Positions 24,876 to 40,100 of a stretch of 64,000 bases of DNA are shown piece after piece. Origin of the DNA: Terebella lapidaria (taxonomy: Eukaryota > Annelida > Polychaeta > Terebellida > Terebellidae). The translations under genes and the position numbers were made by a program. The notes beneath the pieces were generated by a model. It was not told the DNA's origin. It worked only from the letters and a program-made list of their open reading frames with translations, and did no database searches. Location: NCBI GenBank assembly GCA_949152475.1, contig CASCJZ010000009.1, forward strand, positions 662,001-726,000, given 5' to 3'. Each line of letters opens with the position of its first letter. The first letter of the stretch is position 1.

Positions 24876-26337
24876 TTGCCAAGTCCTAGCTCTTTGAGCG
24901 ATTGCTTCATTACTTGGCAAAATAAATTTTGCCAAGTATGTTGGTCAGTCATCTTGTTTGTTTGTATGTTTGTCTGTCCGTCCGTTCGGACGATAGCGGG
25001 CGCAATTCTTGTCGCATTTTCATGTAATTCTCACACAATATGCGCAGATATCATCCTCATAAGCCTTTCGTTTCTGAAGGTCGAAGGTCAAAAATTGACG
25101 CCAAGGTCATTGAAAAACCAAAAAATTAAAAATCGTAATAACTCCAAGTATATTTTATCTGGACTTTCGAGATTTCTTGCATCGATTACTATGGCCAATT
25201 CGGCATCTTTTGATGTATGGCCGACAGTTGTTGCATCAAAATTGACGATTTTGACTCCAGGTTAAAAAGACGGGGGTCAGGAGTTTCTGGATCAAAAGTT
25301 TCATGCATTGCTGTGCAGTCAATTCTTGTCGGATTCTTATGAAATTTTTCACAGCATATGCACACCAGACGTCGGCATATTCCTGTTGTTTCTCAAGGTC
25401 AAAAGTCAAGAATTAACGCCAATGTCATTGAAAAACAAAAAAAATAAAAATGGTCATAACTCCACTTTCATTCCACCTGCACTTCCAAAAGTGTTAACGT
25501 CTTTTATTATGGTCAATTCTGCATCATTTGGTGTATGACCGACAGCAGTTGAATCAAAATTGACGACTTAAACTCCAGGTGAAATACATGGGGGTCAGGA
25601 AGTTCGGATCCAAAGTTTAACACATTGCTGCTGTGCAGTCAATTCTTGTGTGATTTTGACGAAATTCTCACATAATATGTGCACGGAATGTCCGCATAAC
25701 CCTTTTGATTTGGAACATCATAGCTCTGAAACTGTTGTCACGGCAACAGAAAATCGTTACTGAAAAGCATTACATGAAAACGATAATAGCATTGCTAAAT
25801 GAAACACTCTGCTTCACATCGCCAGCCACGTTAGTGCTGAGCGTAGAGCGTAGGACTTTGAATCCACAGACCCGGGTTCAATACTATCTCAAAACTATTT
25901 TTTTTTCTCCATTAAAAGATCATGTATTCAATTCCAAACAACGAAACAACACATTCGTAGTGTACAAAATCAGCAAATAAACGTAGCACGAGTAATCTTT
26001 ATCGTTATTATGTCATCATACTTAATTATTTCTCACTATGAATTCCTTAAAGTCATTTAACAGTGTCTCATTGGTTCCATTATGATCGTGTCCTTCATGC
26101 ATCATAATGCATCTGTGTTAAGTCCATTCTGGCATGATTTGTATTCACCGAGTGTCTCTATTCGTTTTGTTCACTTGTTGTGATTGTAATTTTTCATCTG
26201 TAACTTACAAGATCATGATCATGCTTTCAATTCTGAAGAATGTAGCAGCACAATTTAATATTATTACAGTATTATGATGCAAGGGTTCATAGACCAAAGC
26301 TGGTTTATAGACTTCTCTTCAAGTTCATTACTTTATT
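24876..26337. repeat. L-type unit (1,462 bp)
   Basis: Palindrome at 24912-24937 with one of the shortest (GTTT)n tracts in the window. The CRE-like site has decayed to TGACGCCA. Confidence 0.93.
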
Positions 26338-26874
26338 TTGCCAAGTCCTAGCTCTTTGAGCGATTGCTTCAGTTGTATGTTGCTCAGCGATCAAATATGT
26401 GTTCTGTCCGTCTGTTCGCACGATAGCGGGCGCAATCCTTGTCGGAATGACATGAAATTTTCAAAGAAGATGCGCATAAGACTCCTGCACAAGCCTATTG
26501 ATTTTGAAGGTCATAGCTTAAAAACTATTGTCTTGGCGACTGAAAAACCGTTACATAACTATAACTATGGAGGCTGGAAAACCATAAAGTAACTGTTACA
26601 TGGAATACACTTCTTCACACTGTCGGCAACTTTGGTGCTGTGCATAGAGCTCAGGACTTTGAATCCACAGACCCGGGTTCAACTCTCTCTCAAAGCTTGT
26701 TTTTTCTCTCTAACTTACAAGATCATGTCTTTTATAACATAACTGTACAATTTAATACATGTACAACTTACTTAACAGCAAATGGATAATTTATAAAAAA
26801 GAACTATTCAAGTCTCTCTCAGAACGTTTTTTTAGCTAGTTTATAGACCTCTCTTCAAGATCATTAACTTTATT
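26338..26874. repeat. Half-length S unit (537 bp)
   Basis: The first half of an S unit is joined to the end of a second half. The sequence upstream of the tRNA-like module is that of the first module (CTTCACACTGTCGGCAAC), and from TTTGGTGCTGTGCATAGAGC onward it is that of the second. The two modules have recombined, removing about 540 bp. Confidence 0.9.
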
Positions 26875-28683
26875 TTGCCAAGTCCTAGCTCTCTGAGCGA
26901 TTGCTTCATTACTTGGCAAAATAAATTTTGCCAAGTATGTTGGTCAGTCATCTTGTTTGTTTGTTTGTTTGTATGTTTGTCTGTCCGTCCGTTCGCACGA
27001 TAGCGGGCGCAATTCTTGTCGGATTTTCATGAAATTTTGACACAACATGTGCAAGGATCTTCCTCATAAGCCTTTCGTTTCTGAAGGTCAAAGGTCGAAA
27101 ATTGACGTCAAGGTCGTTCAAAAACCAAAAAATTTAAAATCGTAATAACTCCAGTTATATTTTATCTGGACTTTCGAGATTTCTTGCATCGATTACTATG
27201 GCCAATTCTGCATCTTTTGATGTATGGCCGACAGCTGTTGCATCAAAATTGACGATTTTGACTCCAGGTTAAATAGACGGGGGTCAGGAGTTTCTGGATC
27301 AAAAGTTTCATGCATTGCTGTGCAGTCAATTTTTGTCGGATTCTTATGAAATTTTGACACCATATGCACACAGTATAACGGCATATTGCTGTTGTTTCTC
27401 AAGGTCAAAGGTCAAGAATTAACACCAAGGTCATTGAAAAACCACAAAATTAAAAATCGTCATAACTCCACTTTCATTCCACCTGCACTTCCAAAAGTGT
27501 TCACCTCTCTTACTATGGCCAATTCTGCATATTTTGATGTATGTCCGACAGTGATTGAATCAAAATTGACGAATCAAACTCCAGGTGAAATACATGGAGG
27601 TCAGGAATTTCGGATCCAAAGTTTAACACATTGCTGTGCAGTCAATTCTTGTGTGATTTTGACGAGATTCTCACAGTATATGTGCACAAAACATCCGCAT
27701 AACCCTGTTGATTTGGAACATCATAGCTCTAAAACTGTTGTCATGGTAACGGAAAAACCGTTACTTGACAAATCACATGAAAACCGTGATAGCATTGCTA
27801 TACGAAATACACGACCTCACATTGCCTGCGACGTTAGTGCTGTGCATAGAGCTTAGGACTTTAAATCCACAGACCCGTGTTCGAGTCTCTCTTGAAACTA
27901 TTTTTTTTTTTATCGCTTGCTTACACGATCATGTATTTAATTCCAAATAACAAAACAACGCATTCATAATGTATTTATTCAGCAAATAAATGTACCAGGA
28001 GTAATTTTCATAGTTTTCATGTCATCATACTTAACTATTTGTCACTAAAAATATCACTTAACAGTGTCTCATTGGTTCCATCATGATCGTGTCTTTTATG
28101 CATCATAGCGCATCCGTGTTAGCTCCATTCTATCAATAATACATACATCATTATATCGTTCCATCTCGGTTGCGTAGTAATACAGTATATCATAAAAGTA
28201 TCCAGATGCAGATCTCAAACAACATTTCAGTGGTTTTCTAACCCAGTGATGTACAAGTGATATAACAAAGCCTAAAACTCTAGTCTAAATACAGTCTGTG
28301 TCAAGCGACAGGCTCCCTTATATTAGGACTGCTGGGGGTGACGAGCCGGCAAAGGAACCGGCCCCATTCCCGGTTTTGAGCAGTAATTTGCCATAGAGGA
28401 ACTGTTACAATACAACACAACTTGACGCTGTCTGCCACGTTGGTGCTGTGCATAGAGCTCAGGACTTTGAATCCACAGACCCGGGTTCAACTCTCTCTCA
28501 AAACTTGTTTTTTCTCTCTAACTTACAGGATCATGTCTTTTATAGCATAACTGCACAATTTAATACATGTACGACTTACTTCACAGCAAACAGATAATTT
28601 AACAAAAAATAACTATTCAAGTCTCTCTCAAAACGTTTTCTAGCTTTTTTTTATAGACTTCTTTTCAAGTTCATTACTTTATT
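26875..28683. repeat. L-type chimera (1,809 bp)
   Basis: Palindrome at 26911-26936. After the second subrepeat it carries the variant module with B box GTTCGAGTC and a variant tail, then switches near 28205 to an S-like second half with a tRNA-like module near 28439. Its 27381-28205 part is the close relative of window positions 1-830. Confidence 0.88.
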
Positions 28684-31631
28684 TTGCCAAGTCCTAGCTC
28701 TTTGAGCGATTGCTTCATTACTTGGCAAAATAAATTTTGCCAAGTATGTTGGTCAGTCATCTTGTTTGTTTGTTTGTTTGTTTGTTTGTTTGTATGTTTG
28801 TCTGTCCGTCAGTTTGCACGATAGCGGGCGCAATTCTTGTAGGATTTTCATGAAATTTTCACACAATATGCGCAAGGAGCATCCCCATAAGCCTTTCGTT
28901 TCTGAAAGTCAAAGGTCAAAAATTGAAGTCAAGGTCGTTCAAAAACCAAAAAATTAAAAATCGTAATAACTCCAGTTATATTTCATTTGGACTTGCGAGG
29001 TTGCCTCTATCGTTCATTATGGCCAATTCTGCATCTTCTGATGTATGGCCGATAGCTGTGGAATCAAAATTGACGATTTGCACTCCAGGTTAAAAAGACG
29101 GGGGTCAGGAATTTCTGGATCAAAACTTTCATGCATTGCTGTGCAGTCATTTCTTGCCGGATTCTCATGAAATTTTGAACGCTTATTCACACAGGATGTC
29201 GGCATAATCCTGTTGTTTTTCAAGGTCAAAGGTCAAGAATTAACGCCAAGGTCATTGAAAAACAAAAAAATTAAAAATCGTCATAACTCCACTTTTATTC
29301 CACCTGCACTTTCAAAAGTGTTCAAGTCGTTTACTATGGCCAATTCTGCATCATTTGATGTATGACCGACAGCAGTTGAATCAAAATTGACGATTTAAAC
29401 TCCAGGTGAAATACATGGGGGTCAGGAAGTTCGGATCCAAAGTTTAACACATTGCTGTGCAGTCGATTCTTGTCTGATTTTGACGAAATGCTCACATAAT
29501 ATGTGCACGGAATGTCCGCATAACCCTTTTAATTTGGAACATCATAGCTCTCAAACTGTTGTCATGGCAACAGAAAATCGTTACTGAAAAGCATTACATG
29601 AAAACGATAATAGCATTGCTATATGAAACACTCCGCTTCACATCGCCAGCCACGTTAGTGCTGAGCGTAGAGCGTAGGACTTTGAATCCACAGACCCGGG
29701 TTCGATACTATCTCAAAACTATTTTTTTTTCTCCATTAAAAGATCATGTATTCAATTCCAAACAACGAAACAACACATTCGTAGTGTACAAAATCAGCAA
29801 ATAAATGTAGCACGAGTAATCTTTATCGTTATTATGTCATCATACTTAATTATTTCTCACTATGAATTCCTTAAAGTCATTTAACAGTGTCTCATTGGTT
29901 CCATTATGATCGTGTCCTTCATGCATCATAATGCATCTGTGTTAAGTCCATTCTGGCATGATTAGTATTAACCGAGTGTGTCTATTCGTTTTGTTCACTT
30001 GTTGTCATTGTAATTTTTCATCTGTAACTTACAAGATCATGATCATGCTTTCAATTCTGAAGAATGTAGCAGCACAATTTAATATTATTACAGTATTATG
30101 ATGCAAGGGTTTACAGACCAAAGCTGGTTTATAGACTTCTCTTCAAGTTCATAACTTTATTTTGCCAAGTCCTAGCTCTTTGAGCGATTGCTTCATTACT
30201 TGGCAAAATAAATTTTGCCAAGTATGTTGGTCAGTCATCTTGTTTGTTTGTTTGTTTGTTTGTATGTTTGTCTGTCCGTCCGTTCGCACGATAGCGGGCG
30301 CAATTCTTGTCGGATCTTCATGAAATTTTGACACAACATGTGCAAGGATCTTCCTCATAAGCCTTTTGTTTCTGAAGGTCAAAGGTCAAAAATTGACGTC
30401 AAGGTCGTTCAAAAACCAAAAAATTAAAAATCGCAATAACTCCAATTATATTTTTTCTTGAGTTTCGCGCTTTCTTGCTTCGATTACTATGGCCAATTCT
30501 GCATCTTTTGATGTATGGCCGACAGCTGTTGCATCAAAATTGACGATTTTGACTCCAGGTTAAAAAGACGGGGGTCAGGAGTTTCTGGATCAAAAGTTTC
30601 ATGCATTGCTGTGCAGTCAATTCTTGTCGGATTTTTATGAAATTTTCACAGCATATGCACACCAGATGTCGGCATATTCCTGTTGTTTCTCAAGGTCAAA
30701 AGTCAAGAATTAACGCCAAGGTCATTGAAAAACAAAAAAAATAAAAATGGCCATAACTCCACTTTCATTCCACCTGCACTTCCAAAAGTGTTCACGTCTT
30801 TTATTATGGTCAATTCTGCATCATTTGGTGTATGACCGACAGCAGTTGGATCAAAATTGACGATTTAAACTCCAAGTGAAATACATGGGGGTCAGGAAGT
30901 TCGGATCCAAAGTTTAACACATTGCTGTGCAGTCAATTCTTGTGTGATTTTGACGAAATTCTCATATAATATGTGCACGGAATGTCCGCATAACCCTTTT
31001 GATTTGGAACATCATAGCTCTGAAACTGTTGTCACGGCAACAGAAAATCGTTACTGAAAAGCATTACATGAAAACGATAATAGCATTGCTATATGAAACA
31101 CTCCGCTTCACATCGCCAGCCACGTTAGTGCTGAGCGTAGAGCGTAGGACTTTGAATCCACAGACCCGGGTTCAATACTGTCTCAAAACTATTTTTTTTT
31201 CTCCATTAAAAGATCATGTATTCAATTCCAAACAACGAAACAACACATTCGTAGTGTACAAAATCAGCAAATAAATGTAGCACGAGTAATCTTTATCGTT
31301 ATTATGTCATCATACTTAATTATTTCTCACTATGAATTCCTTAAAGTCATTTAACAGTGTCTCATTGGTTCCATTATGATCGTGTCCTTCATGCATCATA
31401 ATGCATCTGTGTTAAGTCCATTCTGGCATGATTTGTATTCACCGAGTGTCTCTATTCGTTTTGTTCACTTGTTGTCATTGTAATTTTTCATCTGTAACTT
31501 ACAAGATCATGATCATGCTTTCAATTCTGAAGAATGTAGCAGCACAATTTAATATTATTACAGTGTTATGATGCTAGGGTTTATAGACCAAAGCTGGTTT
31601 ATAGATTTCTCTTCAAGTTCATTACTTTATT
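28684..31631. repeat. Two tandem L-type units (28684, 30162)
   Basis: Lengths 1478 and 1470 bp, with palindromes at 28720 and 30198. The first subrepeat of 28684 is the most diverged in the window (for example CGTTCATTATGGCC, and TGAAGTCA in place of the CRE-like site). Confidence 0.92.
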
Positions 31632-32676
31632 TTGCCAAGTCCTAGCTCTTTGAGCGATTGCTTCAGTTGTATGTTGCTCAGCGATCAAATATGTGTTCTG
31701 TCTGTCTGTTCGCACGATAGCGGGCGCAATCCTTGTCGGAATGACATGAAATTTTCAAAGAAGATGCACATAAGACTCCTGCACAAGCCTATTGATTTTG
31801 AAGGTCATAGCTTAAAAACTGTTGTCTTGGCGACTGAAAAACCGGTACATAACTATAACTATGGAGGCTGGAAAACCATAAAGTAACTGCTACATGGAAT
31901 ACACTTCGTCACACTGTCGGGAACGTTGGTGCAGTGGATAGAGCGTAAGACTTTGAATCCAAAGACCCGTGTTCAACCCTCCCTCAAAACTCTAATCTCT
32001 TTTATCTCTAACTTAGTTTTTATACAGTCAGTTGCAGTGTTATTTCTAGTTTATAATGCACCTTTTACATTTGGAATAGATTGAAAACTCGCCGAGATAT
32101 CAAAGTAGAAAGAGCAGTGGGGTGAATCTGATTCTCAATCCGTTCACACGCCAATAAGCTGTAGAAACGATTACCCCCTGTGGACATGTCCCGTCCTAAA
32201 TACACACGCTCGGTTGCATAGCAATACAGTATATCATATATGTATCCAGATGCAGATCTCAAACAACATTTCAGTGGTTTACTAACTCAGTGATGTACAA
32301 GTGATATAACAAAGCCTAAAACTCTAGTCTAAATACAGTCTGTGTCAAGCGACAGGCTCCCTTATATTAAGATTGCTGGGGGCGACGAACCGGCAAAGGA
32401 ACCGGCCCCATTCCCGGTTTTTAGCAGTACATACAATAAATACATTGTACGCCACTTCCTGCTGTCGTCCACGTTGGGGCTGTGCATAGAGCTCAGGACT
32501 TTGAATCCACAGACCCGGGTTCAAATCTCTCTTGAAATTATTTAATTTTTATTTTCAACTTACACAATCATGATCATGAATTTCGTTCTAAACAACATAA
32601 CAACACAATTTAATAACTGTATCAAACTAGTGTAAAAGCTAGTGTATAGACTTCTTTTCCAGTTCATTACTTTATT
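31632..32676. repeat. S unit (1,045 bp)
   Basis: First tRNA-like module at 31927; the second, near 32473, has the short downstream flank (CAAATCTCTCTTGAAATT) typical of the 1,037-1,057-bp S units. Confidence 0.92.
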
Positions 32677-34139
32677 TTGCCAAGTCCTAGCTCTCTGAGC
32701 GATTGCTTCATTACTTGGCAAAATAAATTTTGCCAAGTATGTTGGTCAGTCATCTTGTTTGTTTGTTTGTATGTTTGTCTGTCCGTCCGTTCGCACGATA
32801 GCGGGCGCAATTCTTGTCGGATCTTCATGAAATTTTGACACAAAATGTGCAAGGATCTCCCTCATAAGCCTTTCGTTTCTGAAGGTCAAAGGTCAAAAAT
32901 TGACGTCAAGGTCGTTCAAAAACCAAAAAATTAAAAATCGTAGTAACTCCAGTTATATTTTATCTGGAGTTTCGAGATTTCTAGCATCGATTACTATGGC
33001 CAATTCTGCATCTTTTGATGTATGGCCGACAGCTGTTTAGTGAAAATTGACGATTTTGACTCCAGGTTAAATAGACGGGGGTCAGGAGTTTCTGGATCAA
33101 AAGTTTCATGCATTGCTGTGCAGTCAATTCTTGTCGGATTCTTATGAAATTTTCACAGCACATGCACACCAGATGTCGGCATATTCCTGTCGTTTCTCAA
33201 GGTCAAAGGTCAAGAACTAACGACAAGGTCGTTGAAAAACCAAAAAATTAAAAATGGTCATAACTCCACTTTCATTCCACCTGCACTTCCAAAAGTGTCC
33301 ACGTCTTTTATTATGGCCAATTCTGCATCTTTTGATGTATGACCGACAGCGGTTGAATCAAAATTGACGATTTAAACTCCAGGTGAAATACATGGGGGTC
33401 AGGAAGTTCGGATCCAAAGTTTAACACATTGCTGTGCAGTCGATTCTTGTGTGATTTTGACGAAATTCTCACATAATATGTGCACAGAATGTCCGCATAA
33501 CCCTTTTGATTTGGAACATCATAGCTCTCAAACTGTTGTCACGGCAACAGAAAATCGTTACTGAAAAGCATTACATGAAAACGATAATAGCATTGCTATG
33601 TGAAACACTCCGCTTCACATCGCCAGCCACGTTAGTGCTGAGCGTAGAGCGTAGGACTTTGAATCCACAGACCCGGGTTCAATACTATCTCAAAACTATT
33701 TTTTTTTTCTAAATTAAAAGATCATGTATTCAATTCCAAACAACGAAACAACACATTCGTAGTGTACAAAATCAGCAAATAAATGTAGCACGAGTAATCT
33801 TTATCGTTATTATGTCATCATACTTAATTATTTCTCACTATGAATTCCTTAAAGTCATTTAACAGTGTCTCATTGGTTCCATTATGATCGTGTAGTTCAT
33901 GCATCATAATGCATCTGTGTTAAGTCCATTCTGGCATGATTTGTATTCACCGAGTGTCTCTATTCGTTTTGTTCACTTGTTGTCATTGTAATTTTTCATC
34001 TGTAACTTACAAGATCATGATCATGCTTTCAATTCTGAAGAATGTAGCAGCACAATTTAATATTATTACAGTATTATGATGCAAGGGTTTATAGACCAAA
34101 GCTGGATTATAGACTTCTCTTCAAGTTCATTACTTTATT
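32677..34139. repeat. L-type unit (1,463 bp)
   Basis: Palindrome at 32713-32738 and a short (GTTT)n tract. The subrepeats and tail are standard. Confidence 0.93.
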
Positions 34140-37100
34140 TTGCCAAGTCCTAGCTCTTTGAGCGATTGCTTCAGTTGTATGTTGCTCAGCGATCAAATAT
34201 GTGTTCTGTCCGTCTGTTCGCACGATAGCGGGCGCAATCCTTGTCGGAATGACATGAAATTTTCAAAGAAGATGCGCATAAGACTCCTGCACAAGCCTAT
34301 TGATTTTGAAGATCATAGCTTAAAAACTGTTGTCTTGGCGACTGAAAAACCGTTACATAACTATAACTATGGAGGCTGGAAAACCATAAAGTAACTGTTA
34401 CATGGAATACACTTCTTCATACTGTCGGCAACGTTGGTGCAGTGGATAGAGCGTAAGACTTTGAATCCAAAGACCCGTGTTCAACCCTCCCTCAAAACTC
34501 TAATCTCTTTTATCTCTAACTTAGTTTTTATACAGTCAGTTGCAGTGTTATTTCTAGTTTATAATGCACCTTTTACATTTGGAATAGATTGAAAACTCGC
34601 CGAGATATCAAAGTAGAAAGAGCAGTGGGGTGAATCTGATTCTCAATCCGTTCACACGCCAATAAGCTGTAGAAACGATTACCCCCTGTGGACATGTCCC
34701 GTCCTAAATACACACGCTCGGTTGCATAGCAATACAGTATATCATATATGTATCCAGATGCAGATCTCAAACAACATTTCAGTGGTTTTCTAACTCAGTG
34801 ATGTACAAGTGATATAACAAAGCCTAAAACTCTAGTCTAAATACAGTCTGTGTCAAGCCACAGGCTCCCTTATATTAGGACTGCTGGATCTGACGAACCG
34901 GCAAAGGAACCATCCCCATTCCCGGTTTTTAGCAGTAATTTGCCATAGAGGAACTGTCACAATACAACACAACTTGAAGCTGTCGGCCACTTTGGTGCTG
35001 TGCGTAGAGCTCAGGACTTTGAATCCACAGACCCGGGTTCAAATCTGTCTTGAAATTAGTTTATTTTTATTTTCAACTTACACAATCATGATCATGAATT
35101 TCGTTCTAAACAACATAACAACACAAACTGTATTAAGCTAGTGTAAAAGGTAGTGTATAGACTTCTTTTCCAGTTCATTACTTTATTTTGCCAAGTCCTA
35201 GCTCTCTGAGCGATTGCTTCAGTTGTATGTTGCTCAGCGATCAAATATGTGTTCTGTCCGTCTGTTCGCACGATAGCGGGCGCAATCCTTGTCGGAATGA
35301 CATGAAATTTTCAAAGAAGATGCGCATAAGACTCCTGCACAAGCCTATTGATTTTGAAGATCATAGCTTAAAAACTGTTGTCTTGGCGACTGAAAAACCG
35401 TTACATAACTATAACTATGGAGGCTGGAAAACCATAAAGTAACTGTTACATGGAATACACTTCTTCATACTGTCGGCAACGTTGGTGCAGTGGATAGAGC
35501 GTAAGACTTTGAATCCAAAGACCCGTGTTCAACCCTCCCTCAAAACTCTAATCTCTTTTATCTCTAACTTAGTTTTTATACAGTCAGTTGCAGTGTTATT
35601 TCTAGTTTATAATGCACCTTTTACATTTGGAATAGATTGAAAACTCGCCGAGATATCAAAGTAGAAAGAGCAGTGGGGTGAATCTGATTCTCAATCCGTT
35701 CACACGCCAATAAGCTGTAGAAACCATTACCCCCTGTGGACATGTCCCATCCTAAATACACACGCTCGGTTGCATAGCAATACAGTATATCATATATGTA
35801 TCCAGATGCAGATCTCAAACAACATTTCAGTGGTTTTCTAACTCAGTGATGTACAAGTGATATAACAAAGCCTAAAACTCTAGTCTAAATACAGTCTGTG
35901 TCAAGCGACAGGCTCCCTTATATTAGGACTGCTGGGGGTGACGAACCAGCAAAGGAACCGGCCCCATTCCCGGTTTTTAGCAGTAATTTGCCATAAAGGA
36001 ACTGTCACAATACAACACAAATTGACGCTGTTGGCCACTTTGGTGCTGTGCGTAGAGGTCAGGACTTTGAATCCACAGACCCGGGTTCAAATCTCTCTTG
36101 AAATTAGTTTATTTTTATTTTCAACTTACACAATCATGATCATGAATTTCGTTCTAAACAACATAACAACACAATTTAATAACTGTATCAAGCTAGTGTA
36201 AAAGCTAGTGTGTAGACTTCTTTTCCAGTTCATTACTTTATTTTGCCAAGTCCTAGCTCTCTGAGCGATTGCTTCAGTTGTATGTTGCTCAGCGATCAAA
36301 TATGTGTTCTGTCCGTCTGTTCGCACGATAGCGGGCGCAATCCTTGTCGGAATGACATGAAATTTTCAAAGAAGATGCGCATAAGACTCCTGCTCAAGCC
36401 TATTGATTTTGAAGGTCATAGCTTAAAAACTGTTGTCTTGGCGACTGAGAAACCGTTACATAACTATAACTATGGAGGCTGGAAAACCATAAAGTAACTG
36501 TTACATGGAATACACTTCTTCACACTGTCGGCAACGTTGGTGCAGTGGATAGAGCATAAGACTTTGAATCCAAAGACCCGTGTTCAACCCTCCCTCAAAA
36601 CTCTAATCTCTTTTACCTCTAATTTACTTTTTATACAGTCGGTTGCAGTGTTATTTCTGGTTTATAATGCACCGTTTACATTTGGAATAGATTGAAAACT
36701 CGCCGAGATATCAAAGTAGAAAAAGCAGTGGGGTGAATCTGATTCTCAATCCGTTCACACGCCAATAAGCTGTAGAAACGATTACCCCCTGTGGACATGT
36801 CCCGTCCTAAATACACACGCTCGGTTGCATAGCAATACAGTATATCATATATGTATCCAGATGCAGATCTCAAACAACATTTCAGTGGTTTTCTAACTCA
36901 GTGATGTACAAGTGATATAACAAAGCCTAAAACTCTAGTCTAAATACAGTCTGTGTCAAGCGACAGGCTCCCTTATATTAGGACTGCTGGGGGTGATGAA
37001 CCGGCCCCATTCCCGGTTTTTAGCAGTAATTTGCCATAGAGGAACTGTCACAATACATCACAACTTGACGCTGTCGGCCACTTTGGTGCTGTGCGTAGAG

Positions 37101-40100
37101 CTCAGGACTTTGAATCCACAGACCCGGGTTCAAATCTCTCTTGAAATTAGTTTATTTTTATTTTCAACTTACACAATCATGATCATGAATTTCGTTCTAA
37201 ACAACATAACAACACAATTTCATAACTGTATCAAGCTAGTGTAAAAGCTAGTGTATAGACTTCTTTTCCAGTTCAATACTTTATTTTGCCAAGTCCTAGC
37301 TCTCTGAGCGATTGCTTCAGTTGTATGTTGCTCAGCGATCAAATATGTGTTCTGTCCGTCTGTTCGCACGATAGCGGGCGCAATCCTTGTCGGAATGACA
37401 TGAAATTTTCAAAGAAGATGCGCATAAGACTCCTGCACAAGCCTATTGATTTTGAAGGTCATAGCTTAAAAACTGTTGTCTTGGCGACTGAAAAACCGTT
37501 ATATAACTATAACTATGGAGGCTGGAAAACCATAAAGTAACTGTTACATGGAATACACTTCTTCACACTGTCGGCAACGTTGGTGCAGTGGATAGAGCGT
37601 AAGACTTTGAATCCAAAGACCCGTGTTCAACCCTCCCTCAAAACTCTAATCTCTTTTATCTCTAACTTAGTTTTTATACAGTCAGTTGCAGTGTTATTTC
37701 TAGTTTATAATGCACCTTTTACATTTGGAATAGATTGAAAACTCGCCGAGATATCAAAGTAGAAAGAGCAGTGGGGTGAATCTGATTCTCAATCCGTTCA
37801 CACGCCAATAAGCTGTAGAAACGATTACCCCCTGTGGACATGTCCCGTCCTAAATACACACGCTCGGTTGCATAGCAATACAGTATATCATATATGTACC
37901 CAGATGCAGATCTCAAACAACATTTCAGTGGTTTTCTAACTCAGTGATGTACAAGTGATATAACAAAGCCTAAAACTCTAGTCTAAATACAGTCTGTGTC
38001 AAGCCACAGGCTCCCTTATATTAGGACTGCTGGGGGTGACGAACCGGCAAAGGAACCGGCCCCATTCCCGGTTTTTAGCAGTACATACAATAAATACACC
38101 ACTTCACACTGTCGGCAACTTTGGTGCTGTGCATAGAGCTCAGGACATTGAATCCACAGACCCGGGTTCAACTCTCTCTCAAAACTTGTTTTTTTCTCTC
38201 CAACTTACAGGATAATGTCTTTTATAGCATAACTGCACAATTTAATACATGAACAACTTACTTAACAGCAACTAGATAATTTAAAAAAAAAACTATTCAA
38301 GTCTCTCTCAAAACGTTTTTTAGCTGGTGTATCGACTTCTTTTCAAGTTCTTTGACTTTATTTTGCCAAGTCCTAGCTCTTTGAGCGATTGCTTCAGTTG
38401 TATGTTGCTCAGCGATCAAATATGTGTTCTGTCCGTCTGTTCGCACGATAGCGGGCGCAATCCTTGTCGGAATGACATGAAATTTTCAAAGAAGATGCGC
38501 ATAAGACTCCTGCACAAGCCTATTGATTTTGAAGGTCATAGCTTAAAAACTGTTGTCTTGGCGACTGAAAAACCGTTATATAACTATAACTATGGAGGCT
38601 GGAAAACCATAAAGTAACTGTTACATGGAATACACTTCTTCACACTGTCGGCAACGTTGGTGCAGTGGATAGAGCGTAAGACTTTGAATCCAAAGACCCG
38701 TGTTCAACCCTCCCTCAAAACTCTAATCTCTTTTATCTCTAACTTAGTTTTTATACAGTCAGTTGCAGTGTTATTTCTAGTTTATAATGCACCTTTTACA
38801 TTTGGAATAGATTGAAAACTCGCCGAGATATCAAAGTAGAAAGAGCAGTGGGGTGAATCTGATTCTCAATCCGTTCACACGCCAATAAGCTGTAGGAACG
38901 ATTACCCCCTGTGGACATGTCCCGTCCTAAATACACACGCTCGGTTGCATAGCAATACAGTATATCATATATGTATCCAGATGCAGATCTCAAACAACAT
39001 TTCAGTGGTTTTCTAACTCAGTGATGTACAAGTGATATAACAAAGCCTCAAACTCTAGTCTAAATAAGTCTGTGTCAAGCCACAGGCTCCCTTATATTAG
39101 GACTGCTGGGGGTGACGAACCGGCAAAGGAACCGGCCCCATTCCCGGTTTTTAGCAGTACATACAATAAATACACCACTTCACACTGTCGGCAACTTTGG
39201 TGCTGTGCATAGAGCTCAGGACATTGAATCCACAGACCCGAGTTCAACTCACTCTCAAAACTTGTTTTTTTCTCTCTAACTTACAGGATCATGTCCTTTA
39301 TAGCATTACTGCACAATTTGATACATGTACAATTTACTTAACAGCAACTAGATCATTTAAAAAAAAAACTATTCAAGTCTCTCTCAGAACGTTTTTTAGC
39401 TGGTTTATAGACTTCTTTTCAAGTTCATGACTTTATTTTGCCAAGTCCTAGCTCTTTGAGCGATTGCTTCAGTTGTATGTTGCTCAGCGATCAAATATGT
39501 GTTCTGTCCGTCTGTTTGCACGATAGCGGGCGCAATCCTTGTCGGAATGAAATGAAATTTTCAAAGAAGATGCGCATAAGACTCCTGCACAAGCCTATTG
39601 ATTTTGAAGGTCATAGCTTAAAAACTGTTGTCTTGGCGACTGAAAAACCGATACATAACTATAACTATGGAGGCTGGAAAACCATAAAGTAACTGTTACA
39701 TGGAATACACTTCTTCACACTGTCGGCAACGTTGGTGCAGTGGATAGAGCGTAAGACTTTGAATCCAAAGACCCGTGTTCAACCCTCCCTCAAAACTCTA
39801 ATCTCTTTTATCTCTAACTTAGTTTTTATTCAGTCAGTTGCAGTGTTATTTCTAGTTTATAATGCACCTTTTACATTTGGAATAGATTGAAAACTCGCAG
39901 AGATAACAAAGTAGAAAGAGCAGTGGGGTGAATCTGATTCTCAATCCGTTCACACGCCAATAAGCTGTAGAAACGATTACCCCCTGTGGACATGTCCCGT
40001 CCTAAATACACACGCTCAGTTGCATAGCAATACAGTATATCATATATGTATCCAGATGCAGATCTCAAACAACATTTCAGTGGTTTTCTAACTCAGTGAT

